Shown piece after piece: positions 1-6,344 of a stretch of 6,643 nt of DNA (its first letter is position 1; each line of letters opens with the position of its first letter). Under the pieces are notes generated by a model, which did not search any database, was not told the DNA's origin, and saw only the letters and a list, made by a program, of their open reading frames with translations. A program made the translations under genes and the position numbers. Source of the stretch: Anaerolineae bacterium (GTDB taxonomy: Bacteria > Chloroflexota > Anaerolineae > B4-G1); contig JAUXFI010000116.1 of assembly GCA_030620125.1 (NCBI GenBank), positions 1 to 6,643 on the forward strand, written 5' to 3'.

Positions 1-776
1 CCCATCTTGTCGTAATGGCCGCCACACCATTGGCGGTACACGAGCGTCTGCGCGTCCGCCCAGCCCAGCGGTTCGTATTGGCACTCCCGCACTTCGGCCG
101 CGGCCTGGCAACTCTTGTCCACTCCTTCCAGCAAGCCCGGTTCGTCCACGAGGCGCAGTTCGACGCCGGGAGCAGCCTTAACCACCGGCCGGTAGCGCAT
201 CAGCAGCGGGAAGGCCAGCACCGAGGCGCAGGCAGCGAGGAGCACGTAGAAGCGTCCGCGCCGCCAGACCTGTCTCCGCTCCTGCCCCGCCAGCCAGGTC
301 AACGCCGCCAGGGTCAATATCAATGCGGCCAGGCTGAGGGTCACGTAGCGGGTCGCGTCGCTCAGGAACGACGTGGAGAGAAAGGGGTACGTCCCGATGC
401 CGAAAAACAACCACGGCGTGGAGGAGGTATAGGGGAACAGCCGGTAAGACAGCCGCATCAGCAACGACAGAGGCCAGAAGGCCAGGAAAGGCATGGCCAA
501 CGGAACCGCCACAGCGGTGAGGAGGAACTGCCATTGTTCGGCCCGTCTCCACCGACGCACCAAAAGCCCCACCAGCCCCGTCGAAATCAGAACGTGTGCG
601 CCCAGGACGGTGGCTGCGTACCCCTCAATTCCCAGCCAGCCAAGGAACGGCGCAGAAGGGAAAAGCCAATAGAGCAGCCAGAACAGCGCCTGCATCGCTC
701 CCACGACCAGGAAGGGCGGGGCGAATAGGATGGCCAGCACAGTGAGCCAGCGTTTCAGCGTCGTGTGTTGTTCCAT
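1..776 (-). CDS. Polytopic membrane protein with extracytoplasmic C-terminal domain, 3' end outside window
   Basis: I do not recognise this gene. The frame is open from an ATG at 776 to the window edge, giving 258 codons without a stop. The start is fixed by a strong Shine-Dalgarno (AAGGAGAT) 7 bases upstream. Five hydrophobic segments are visible at about residues 11-39, 52-73, 83-107, 143-163 and 176-194. Basic clusters (RRWRR near 74-78, ERRQVWRR near 166-173) suggest the cytoplasmic loops. After the last helix the chain turns hydrophilic and carries three or more cysteines. Its last visible part (PLGWADAQTLVYR, residues 236-248) resembles one blade of a TolB/PD40-type beta-propeller, so the missing part may be a propeller. 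It follows the DUF218 gene after 65 bases and is probably co-transcribed with it. The coding assignment is strong; the domain guess for the tail is weak because only one blade-like motif is visible. Confidence 0.85.
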   Translation of the reverse strand, partial: MEQHTTLKRWLTVLAILFAPPFLVVGAMQALFWLLYWLFPSAPFLGWLGIEGYAATVLGAHVLISTGLVGLLVRRWRRAEQWQFLLTAVAVPLAMPFLAFWPLSLLMRLSYRLFPYTSSTPWLFFGIGTYPFLSTSFLSDATRYVTLSLAALILTLAALTWLAGQERRQVWRRGRFYVLLAACASVLAFPLLMRYRPVVKAAPGVELRLVDEPGLLEGVDKSCQAAAEVRECQYEPLGWADAQTLVYRQWCGGHYDKM

Positions 777-783
777 TTGAAAG

Positions 784-791
784 ATCTCCTT
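784..791 (-). promoter_or_regulatory. Ribosome binding site of the five-helix membrane protein gene
   Basis: On the minus strand the sequence AAGGAGAT lies 7 bases before the ATG at 776. This near-perfect anti-16S match supports that ATG over the longer reading frames crossing this gap in other phases. Confidence 0.8.
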
Positions 792-841
792 TGCAGATTA
801 TTGAGCTCATCGGATAGTAAACTACGCTCGACTTGTTCCAC

Positions 842-1699
842 TCAGATATTGGATGAGAATATCGGTTCGGGCTCACCGAGGACAGGCAGGGGATGGGAAA
901 CGCACACCTCCCACAGAGCTTTTAGCGTTGCTGGAAGCTCGCGCAGGTTCCCGTAGAGGTATGGAGATTCATCCCGGTTGGCAGCGACGCCTACGGCGTT
1001 GACCCCCAGAGCGTTGCAGGTGTACAGCGCTCGCGGCAGATGGTACCGTTGTGTAACCAGGATGATATCTTGCACCTTGAAAATGTCGCGAGCACGGTAG
1101 CAGGTGTCGTACGTGCGGCGGCCGGCATAGTCCAGTACGATGGCATCGTCAGGCACGCCCAGTTGCAGGGCGTAATCTTTCATTGCTTGAGGTTCATTAT
1201 AGTACACGAAGCGATTGTCTCCGCTCATCAGCAGCTTTTCCGCTTTTCCGGCGAAATATAGCTCGGCTGCTGTCTCTAGCCGGCTCTTGAGCGCCGGGGT
1301 CGGGCTGCCGTCATACAGTACCCCCGCCCCAAACACGATGGCAACCCGCTTTTGTGGGACATCTTTTATGCTGAACGTGCGCGAGCGGGCGTGTAAAGCG
1401 GTGATCAATCGAGGTAGCAGTAGGGTAAGGATACCCAACATCAGTAGGATGACGACCAGGCGTTTGATGAAATTGAAGGGCCACTCTAGTTCAGCTTGCT
1501 CTACCATCTTTCGAGTTCTGATAACCACCGGATGGACGAGGAAAGGTATAGGGATGACCAGAAAAGTTCGGAGGAAAGCAGTCACCGGCGCGAACCGATA
1601 AGCATAGTACCACCAGTAAAACGCAATGCCCCATAGGGCCAAAGCAATCAATCCCAGCGCAAGATACTGACGAGCTCTTGACTTGACTTTTTTTTCCAT
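842..1699 (-). CDS. Membrane-anchored DUF218 (SanA/YdcF-type) protein
   Basis: This is a 285-residue protein of the DUF218 family, which includes E. coli SanA (linked to envelope barrier function) and YdcF. The biochemical activity of the family is poorly defined. The N-terminus is hydrophobic at about 11-33 and 42-58, and a clear helix at 79-100 leads into the DUF218 core at about 118-265. Family hallmarks are visible: the Gly-rich strand VFGAGV (122-127), R140, MSGD (158-161), NEPQAM (168-173), LDYAGRRTYDT (189-199) and LVTQRYHLPRAL (214-225) with H220. SanA is shorter with one N-terminal helix, so the extra membrane segments here are a variation. I chose the ATG at 1699 because the DUF218 and membrane segments all lie downstream. 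Its ribosome binding site is weak (GGAAAATCGGG just before ATG). The frame stays open upstream to 2038, but that part overlaps the preceding gene. GC is about 48% in the two stretches I counted, below the genes to the right. Confidence 0.9.
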   Translation of the reverse strand: MEKKVKSRARQYLALGLIALALWGIAFYWWYYAYRFAPVTAFLRTFLVIPIPFLVHPVVIRTRKMVEQAELEWPFNFIKRLVVILLMLGILTLLLPRLITALHARSRTFSIKDVPQKRVAIVFGAGVLYDGSPTPALKSRLETAAELYFAGKAEKLLMSGDNRFVYYNEPQAMKDYALQLGVPDDAIVLDYAGRRTYDTCYRARDIFKVQDIILVTQRYHLPRALYTCNALGVNAVGVAANRDESPYLYGNLRELPATLKALWEVCVSHPLPVLGEPEPIFSSNI

Positions 1700-1720
1700 C
1701 CCGATTTTCCAGTTCGTTTT

Positions 1721-1743
1721 GAGAGCGCAGCCAGGCGCGTCTC
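1721..1743. other. Imperfect hairpin in the gap before the DUF218 gene
   Basis: The arms GAGA-GCGC and GCGC-(G)-TCTC can pair as an 8-bp stem with a one-base bulge around a 6-base loop. It lies in the 67-base gap between the beta-rich protein gene and the DUF218 gene. On the minus strand it is followed by AAAA rather than a T-run, so it is not a typical intrinsic terminator. It might act as an mRNA processing or stability element, or it may be chance. Confidence 0.35.
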
Positions 1744-1766
1744 TGCAAAGTACACAGCGGGGCGGG

Positions 1767-2642
1767 TTACTCGTCGTATACGCCCATCTCGACATAGTGC
1801 CACATCCCATCTTTGAGGGCGTAGAACCAGAGCATATGCTCGTTGGATTTGACGTTGAACGTCGCCGGTTCACAACACCAATAATGAGGCACCCGGTCGT
1901 AGCTGACAGGGAGTGTCTCGCCGCCGTAGGAGATGCTGACCTGTCTGTCTTCCTCGAAGAAGAACAGCGGTTGGCTCTGGAAAATGACGCAGTGGAAGAC
2001 CTCATCAACCCCCAATTGCTCGTTGAGGCTTTCGCCATCCACGAAGGTCCCTTCGACGGTCTCCAGGATCCAGTGTCCTTCCCACGCCGCCAGCCGCTTC
2101 ACCGGAGGGGAGCCAGCGTACTGTTTGCTGGGCGTGTAGGTGTAGACGACTTCGTCGTCCCTCTTGACCGCGTACTGCATTCCGTAGTTGTCAACGCTCT
2201 CCACAGTCAACAGATCGTTGCCCAGATAGACGGGTGGGGCCCGGTAGTATATCCAACGATCCGAGTCCGGTGGTTGTACGTTGTCGTTCTGGACCAGAAT
2301 TACCCCTCCCTTTTCGGCCACGAACGCGAAATCCGTTCCGCTTTCATTCACCGAAACAGGATGGGAAAGGTGTCGGAGGTCGGACACGATTAGTTCTTCT
2401 TCACGATAGAGAGCGTAGCCCAATCCCTCGAATGCCAGTCGGTAACCGAGGGGGATCAGTTTCTCGTTCATCGCGCCCATGCGCTGTTCGGGGATCGGTT
2501 CCCGCCACGCCTCGCGCCGGGCCAGGACGTCATCGGGTATGCGGTCCAGGAACTCGAAATGGCCCGGTGAATCCACGTCGGCGGCGACGATGGGGTACTC
2601 TTCGATGGTCAGGCCACCGGCGAAGCCAGAAGATGAGCTCAA
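1767..2642 (-). CDS. Beta-rich protein of unknown function without a signal peptide, TTG start
   Basis: I do not recognise a named family. The frame is open for 291 residues and begins with TTG directly after the TAG of the TPR gene, in the same frame. No ATG occurs before residues 55 and 58, and neither has a Shine-Dalgarno. An AGGAG lies 12 bases before the TTG, which is rather far. The protein has no hydrophobic segment. It shows repeated short strand-like stretches rich in aromatic residues: ALYREEELIVSD (77-88), DRWIYYRAPPVYLG (128-141), EGHWILETVEG (188-198), QPLFFFEEDRQVSISYGG (224-241) and LWFYALKDGMWHYVEMGVY (271-289). This is consistent with a propeller or other all-beta fold. It has three cysteines, C218 and the adjacent pair C256/C257. 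Every complete neighbour has a membrane anchor or lipobox, so this one may have lost its N-terminus or may be read as an extension of the TPR protein. Confidence is high that it is coding and low for the exact start. Confidence 0.75.
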   Translation of the reverse strand: MSSSSGFAGGLTIEEYPIVAADVDSPGHFEFLDRIPDDVLARREAWREPIPEQRMGAMNEKLIPLGYRLAFEGLGYALYREEELIVSDLRHLSHPVSVNESGTDFAFVAEKGGVILVQNDNVQPPDSDRWIYYRAPPVYLGNDLLTVESVDNYGMQYAVKRDDEVVYTYTPSKQYAGSPPVKRLAAWEGHWILETVEGTFVDGESLNEQLGVDEVFHCVIFQSQPLFFFEEDRQVSISYGGETLPVSYDRVPHYWCCEPATFNVKSNEHMLWFYALKDGMWHYVEMGVYDE

Positions 2643-3095
2643 CTACTGGCGCAACTCCTGGACGCGCACTTTGACGCGGCGGCGTTCATCGGCCTCGCTG
2701 GGGTCGTTGCGGCTCAGGCACAGGTATTGCTCGTAGTCGGCGATGGCTGCCGCCACGTCACCCTGTTCCGCGTGGGCGAGGGCGCGGTTCTTGTACGGGA
2801 CATACGTTCCCGGTTCAAGCCCGATGGCTGCGGTGTAGTCGGCGATAGCGCGATCGTGCTGGTCTATCTTGGTATGGGCGACGCCACGGTTGATGAGCGC
2901 GCTGACGTAGGTAGGGTCGGCCACCAGCACGGTGGTGAATTGCTCGATGGCCTCTTCGTAGCGCTGTCGCTGGAGCAGTTTGCAGGCCCGTTCGTAGGGG
3001 TCCGTGGGTAGATGGAAATAGATGGTCAGCACTACAGCCGCAACCAGCAGCGCCGCGAGCCCAACCAGTATGATGGTCCATTTTCTGGTCGTCAT
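2643..3095 (-). CDS. Membrane-anchored tetratricopeptide repeat protein
   Basis: This 150-residue protein has one N-terminal transmembrane helix (residues 7-27) after a short basic start (MTTRKW). About three TPR units follow, at roughly 33-63, 64-97 and 98-131. The helix-turn-helix signature residues are clear, for example the A-x-x-x-Y/F patterns in YEEAIEQFTTVLVADP, DRAIADYTAAIGLEP and VAAAIADYEQYLCL. A charged helical tail rich in Arg and Glu ends at residue 150. TPRs bind other proteins, so this is probably a scaffold with its TPRs on one side of the membrane, most likely outside. The ATG at 3095 is chosen because AAGGAGA lies 8 bases upstream; the frame is open to 3254 but that part overlaps the end of the preceding gene. 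It ends with TAG immediately followed, in frame, by the next coding region. Confidence 0.9.
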   Translation of the reverse strand: MTTRKWTIILVGLAALLVAAVVLTIYFHLPTDPYERACKLLQRQRYEEAIEQFTTVLVADPTYVSALINRGVAHTKIDQHDRAIADYTAAIGLEPGTYVPYKNRALAHAEQGDVAAAIADYEQYLCLSRNDPSEADERRRVKVRVQELRQ

Positions 3096-3103
3096 CTTTT
3101 CCG

Positions 3104-3110
3104 TCTCCTT
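3104..3110 (-). promoter_or_regulatory. Ribosome binding site of the TPR protein gene
   Basis: AAGGAGA on the minus strand sits 8 bases before the ATG at 3095. It decides that start over the in-frame upstream candidates, which would overlap the preceding gene. The rest of the 101-base gap (3096-3196) has no promoter I can support with two well-spaced hexamers. Confidence 0.75.
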
Positions 3111-3193
3111 CTGCGCGAATGGTTCCGGCGTCCCCACGATACCACACAGTCTCAATTTATGCTGGACGCATTCCTGACGCCCGCCAGACGAAT

Positions 3194-3218
3194 GGGCTAC
3201 GGGCCGGGGTAGTAGGCC
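3194..3218. other. Imperfect hairpin over the stop codon of the propeller protein gene
   Basis: GGGCTAC and GTAGGCC can form a 7-bp stem with one mismatch around an 11-base loop, overlapping the TAG at 3197-3199. No T-run follows on the minus strand, so I do not call it a terminator. It could pause or stabilise the transcript end before the 101-base gap, but chance pairing in GC-rich DNA is likely. Confidence 0.25.
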
Positions 3219-5584
3219 AGCATCTGCCGCCAGCCACAACCGCCGTAGTGGCACGTAGGATCAGCCAGGCCAGTGACGAGGAGTGCGTCGCTGCTGCCGT
3301 CCAGCGTCACCACCCGCACGTCGGTTTGACTGTCGTGCTGGCGGGTGTAGAGCAACCGGGTTCCACCGGCGGACCACTGCGGCCAGCCGTCAATACCGTC
3401 GCCAGGGTTGGTGAGGGTGCGGGTTTCGCCGGTCGTCGGGTCTGCGATGTAGATAGCCCGTCCGCTGAGGGCCTGTTCCAACGTCTCACCATCGCCGTGA
3501 GCGCCGGGCGAGGCGGGGACGGCGGCGTAGGCCAGCAATGCCCCATCGGGCGACCAGGCGGGCTCAAAGGCAGCTATCTCTTCGCCAGCAAGGTAGGTCA
3601 GGTCGCCCGTGGTCACGTCCAGCAGCGCCAGCCGGCCGGTCTCGTACAGGTAACGCGAGCCACCTTCGGCCAGGGCCAGCAGGCCAGGTTTCGTCGGGTG
3701 CCAGGCGTAGGCTTCGGGTGTAAGCAGCATCGCGACATCCAGGTCGGTGATGTTACCTGTGTCCGCGTTGATGGTCACCAGCGGAACACCCCACGACCAC
3801 AAAGAGACGGCCAGCATACCCTGTCCGGCCAGGATGAGGCGGGTGCCGGGCACCCAGTCAATGAGTTGGTAGTAGGTTTCGCGGATGTCGTCGCTCAGAC
3901 GCAAGGTCGTGGGCTCGCCCGTCGCCTCCACCGATCGCACGTAGAGGTCCTGTTCCCATTGACCTGCCTCTATCAGTTGATCAGCGGTGAGCGTCCAGGC
4001 CAGCCAGCCGTCGGGCGACCAGCGGACGTTGACGAGCCTGCTTTCCCCCAGGTCGCCGGGGGGAAGGAGTTGGCGCGGCTGGCCATCGGGGAAGGGAATG
4101 GCTTCCAGAGCGCCATTCTCGGTGGGGCGGGCCAGCCAGTCGCGGGCGCCGGGGAACCCGTCCGGCGGGGACCAGAAAGGTGGCGTGGGGTGTGGAATGC
4201 CATACGTGGCCACTGCGTCTCCATCGTAGCGGTAGATGGCAGACGCCCCCTCACCCAACGTGGTCAGCACGTAGCCACCGCTCGGCGACCAGCGAGGCGA
4301 CCCGCCGGGGCTTTCGCCCAGCGTCCACGCATCGCCGTGTTGCAGGTCAATCACGGTGGTGCGGTAGTCGAAGGGCGGGCGAGCGTCCACGAAGGCCAGC
4401 CGCCCGCCGACGAGGGACTCGTCGCGCAGGCAGCCGGGCAGGCCGGGGTGGACGGCGGCGCAGTCAATGAGCGAATCCGGCGGCACGGCCCGCAGCGTGG
4501 CAAGCACTGCCTGGGCCAGGTCGCTGCGGGGGATGAAAGCCACAGCGCGCCCGGAAGGCGGGACCATCAGCCAGACGACCGGGGGCCGATCCTCTCCTGG
4601 GTCAAATTCCAGGCGCAGAGAGTCGAACTCGCCCAGGCGCACCGGCTGCACGTCGCGGATGTAAGTGCCCCAGGCTCCCCGCTTCACCGCGTCCAGGGCC
4701 GTGTCCAGGTCGCCCTCTGTGACGACCGCAAAGTCGAGAAGACTCTGGCGCGTGCCTGTCTCATCCTGAGAGATGAGGTGGCCCTCCGCGCCCTGGTGGC
4801 CGTCCATCTCCCACCCGGCTGGGAAGTCGAAGGCGATGCCCAGTTCAGCGTCAGTGTAGGTCGTGGTCGGCCCGGACATCTGAAGGGGCGAGACGAAGCT
4901 CAGCGTCGTGGTGATCTCACGGCGGGGCGCCCTGGGCGTTGAGGTGGTCGCCGGGGCAGTAGCGGTCTGGTCGGACGCGGGGGTGGGGAAGGACTCGCTC
5001 AGATAGCGCACCTCTGGCTCGTAGAGCATGCGCCAGAAGAGCGGTTCCTGGCCCCGCGCGTAGACGTCGCGCAGTACCCAGTGGCGGGGCGGGTAGCCGG
5101 CCGCAGCGCCCCAGTAGGGACCGTCGCGATGAAAGACGTCAAAGACGTAAGTGACGGGAAGCCCGCGTTGGTCCAGGAATTGGACCGCTATTCGCGCGCC
5201 ACCGGCGTTACGCGGATCACAGATGACGCTCGGCTCGCAGCAGGTGTTCCACCATTCGGTGTGGCGTATCAGGAAATCCTCCTGCAGGTCGGCGGCGATC
5301 AGTTCGCGCGTCACTGCCTGCCGGCGCTCGGCCAGGGCCGTTGACCTTCCGTCCGGCAATTCCCAGGAAGGGAGTTCCCAGGCCGCCAGGGCCGCCTCCT
5401 CGTTGCTCCTGAGCACAGCCTTCACGTAGGCCCTGGTCCTGGCTGCGGGAGTGTTGCCGGTGATCTGTTCCAGCAACGTGAGACGAATAGAGGGGAGGAA
5501 AAACCACCCCAGAAGACAGGCGCAGCCGCTCAACAGCGGCAGCAGCAGCGCTAAGATCAAGATTCGCCGTTTGACCTGGCTCAT
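3197..5584 (-). CDS. Membrane-attached multidomain protein: N-terminal domain, PsbP-like domain, TolB-type propeller
   Basis: This is a 795-residue protein. Its N-terminus has a basic start (KRR at 5-7), a hydrophobic stretch and a lipobox-like LSGC with C21. The hydrophobicity continues to about residue 30, so it may be either a lipoprotein or a single-helix anchor. Residues about 43-198 form an unrecognised domain with WWNTCCEP at 111-118 and many aromatics. A Thr/Pro/Ala-rich linker spans about 199-222. Residues about 243-368 look PsbP-like: a 'YTD-ELGIAFDFPAGWE' type opening, then alternating strands. From about 393 to 765 there are blade motifs of the TolB/PD40 type: RWSPSGG (431-437), RWSPDGW (521-527), WVPGTRLILAG (577-587), AWHPTKPG (627-634), AWSPDGALLAYA (676-687) and QWSAGGTRLLYT (736-747). 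The role is probably extracytoplasmic ligand or protein binding; no catalytic site is visible. The start ATG at 5584 has GGAAGGGAG 9 bases upstream. Confidence 0.92.
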   Translation of the reverse strand: MSQVKRRILILALLLPLLSGCACLLGWFFLPSIRLTLLEQITGNTPAARTRAYVKAVLRSNEEAALAAWELPSWELPDGRSTALAERRQAVTRELIAADLQEDFLIRHTEWWNTCCEPSVICDPRNAGGARIAVQFLDQRGLPVTYVFDVFHRDGPYWGAAAGYPPRHWVLRDVYARGQEPLFWRMLYEPEVRYLSESFPTPASDQTATAPATTSTPRAPRREITTTLSFVSPLQMSGPTTTYTDAELGIAFDFPAGWEMDGHQGAEGHLISQDETGTRQSLLDFAVVTEGDLDTALDAVKRGAWGTYIRDVQPVRLGEFDSLRLEFDPGEDRPPVVWLMVPPSGRAVAFIPRSDLAQAVLATLRAVPPDSLIDCAAVHPGLPGCLRDESLVGGRLAFVDARPPFDYRTTVIDLQHGDAWTLGESPGGSPRWSPSGGYVLTTLGEGASAIYRYDGDAVATYGIPHPTPPFWSPPDGFPGARDWLARPTENGALEAIPFPDGQPRQLLPPGDLGESRLVNVRWSPDGWLAWTLTADQLIEAGQWEQDLYVRSVEATGEPTTLRLSDDIRETYYQLIDWVPGTRLILAGQGMLAVSLWSWGVPLVTINADTGNITDLDVAMLLTPEAYAWHPTKPGLLALAEGGSRYLYETGRLALLDVTTGDLTYLAGEEIAAFEPAWSPDGALLAYAAVPASPGAHGDGETLEQALSGRAIYIADPTTGETRTLTNPGDGIDGWPQWSAGGTRLLYTRQHDSQTDVRVVTLDGSSDALLVTGLADPTCHYGGCGWRQMLAYYPGP

Positions 5585-5593
5585 TGTTATTTA

Positions 5594-5602
5594 CTCCCTT
5601 CC
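5594..5602 (-). promoter_or_regulatory. Ribosome binding site of the propeller protein gene
   Basis: GGAAGGGAG on the minus strand lies 9 bases before the ATG at 5584. It fills most of the 24-base gap after the preceding lipoprotein gene, which argues for co-transcription of the two. Confidence 0.7.
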
Positions 5603-5608
5603 GTTGTG

Positions 5609-6313
5609 TTATGGTACGCTCGTCCCCCAGTCCGGCCCTGTCTCCGTCGAGGGCGGAAAGAGTTTCTCCTGACGCTCGCCGTCCAGCGTCCAGGCGAGGC
5701 GAATCTGGGCCCGGTCGAGTACCGCGCTGATCTCCTCCTTGGAGCGATCCGTCTCCCAGGCTATCTCTCCCTCGTAGACGCGGCCTTGGTTGGGCTTCAC
5801 CAGGTCGGCGGGAGCGATCTCCGTCCTTTGCAATCGAACCTGCGCCCGAAGCCCCTCTGATTGGGGGAAGAGCAGCCAGGCGGTCAGATCCTCGACGGAA
5901 CGGTTCCCGTGGTGAACGACCATGACCCGATATCCTATTGTCTGGCGCCCCGGCTCACTGCCCACCTCGATGAGGGTGGAGGTGGCAAAGTCCACCGCCG
6001 GCCGCCGGTAGTAGGCGCGGCAGGTGGGGCGCACGCCCTCCCGGTAGAGCCGGTCGCAGATGGCCGGGTCATCCGCCGCCTGGTAGACCACTTGCAGGCA
6101 GGCGTCGTCCACCCACGCGCCGGCCAGGCGACAGACCTCGGGATTGAGGCTCGCCACGGCGTACCGCTCGATGCAGGCGTAGTGCTCCCCTTGCGGCAAG
6201 CCGGCGCAATTCCGCTTTGCCGCCTGCACATCAGGGTCTTGCTTCCAAGGTTGAGGGCCGCAACCGGCCAGCAAAATGAGCAGGACGAGCAGGTTGAACC
6301 ACGAGGGACTCAT
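5609..6313 (-). CDS. Small lipoprotein with cysteine-spaced tandem repeat and beta-rich C-terminal domain
   Basis: This is a 234-residue predicted lipoprotein with lipobox LAGC (C18) after a short hydrophobic stretch. Unusually, no Lys or Arg precedes the hydrophobic core. Residues 33-100 hold six further cysteines at 36, 47, 61, 72, 86 and 98. Their spacing alternates between 11-12 and 14 residues. The repeat unit of about 25 residues is recognisable by 'NPEVC' (57-61) and 'DPAIC' (82-86), each followed after 11-12 residues by a second cysteine (C72, C98). This suggests helical hairpins stapled by disulfides outside the cytoplasm. Residues about 105-215 contain alternating strands such as TIGYRVMVVHHGN and AQIRLAWTLDGE, consistent with a beta-sandwich. 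The function is unknown. The ATG at 6313 is supported by AAAGGAGAT 6 bases upstream. It sits 24 bases before the propeller protein gene and 31 bases after the DUF4367-like gene. Confidence 0.88.
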   Translation of the reverse strand: MSPSWFNLLVLLILLAGCGPQPWKQDPDVQAAKRNCAGLPQGEHYACIERYAVASLNPEVCRLAGAWVDDACLQVVYQAADDPAICDRLYREGVRPTCRAYYRRPAVDFATSTLIEVGSEPGRQTIGYRVMVVHHGNRSVEDLTAWLLFPQSEGLRAQVRLQRTEIAPADLVKPNQGRVYEGEIAWETDRSKEEISAVLDRAQIRLAWTLDGERQEKLFPPSTETGPDWGTSVP

Positions 6314-6319
6314 CGTTTG

Positions 6320-6328
6320 ATCTCCTTT
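6320..6328 (-). promoter_or_regulatory. Ribosome binding site of the cysteine-repeat lipoprotein gene
   Basis: AAAGGAGAT on the minus strand lies 6 bases before the ATG at 6313. It is the strongest site in the window and fixes the start. Confidence 0.8.
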
Positions 6329-6344
6329 CCTCTCTCTGCGCCCC

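Noticed and set aside
15..728. Plus-strand open frame of 237 codons antisense to the five-helix membrane protein gene
   Set aside because: Its product is low in hydrophobic residues and very rich in Gln, Arg and Gly, typical of an antisense shadow. The minus-strand frame has a strong ribosome binding site and clear helices.
1700..2038. N-terminal extension of the DUF218 frame up to 2038
   Set aside because: The extension overlaps the end of the preceding gene, is Ser/Arg-rich with no family similarity, and the membrane segment of the DUF218 protein starts just after the ATG at 1699.
3096..3196. Possible promoter in the 101-base gap before the TPR gene
   Set aside because: Candidate -10 elements (CATAAA, TATCGT) have no matching -35 hexamer at 16-18 bases, so no promoter can be supported.
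3096..3254. N-terminal extension of the TPR frame
   Set aside because: It would overlap the end of the propeller protein gene and place the transmembrane helix about 60 residues in. The internal ATG has an excellent ribosome binding site.
3119..4942. Plus-strand open frame of 607 codons antisense to the propeller protein gene
   Set aside because: It is rich in Gly, Arg and Gln with no recognisable domain, membrane segment or good ribosome binding site. It mirrors the GC-rich codon pattern of the opposite gene, whose domains are clear. It is a shadow frame.
5151..5507. Several short overlapping frames on both strands within the propeller gene's 5' part
   Set aside because: They have no ribosome binding sites or domain-like sequence and are explained by GC-rich codon bias of the 795-residue gene.
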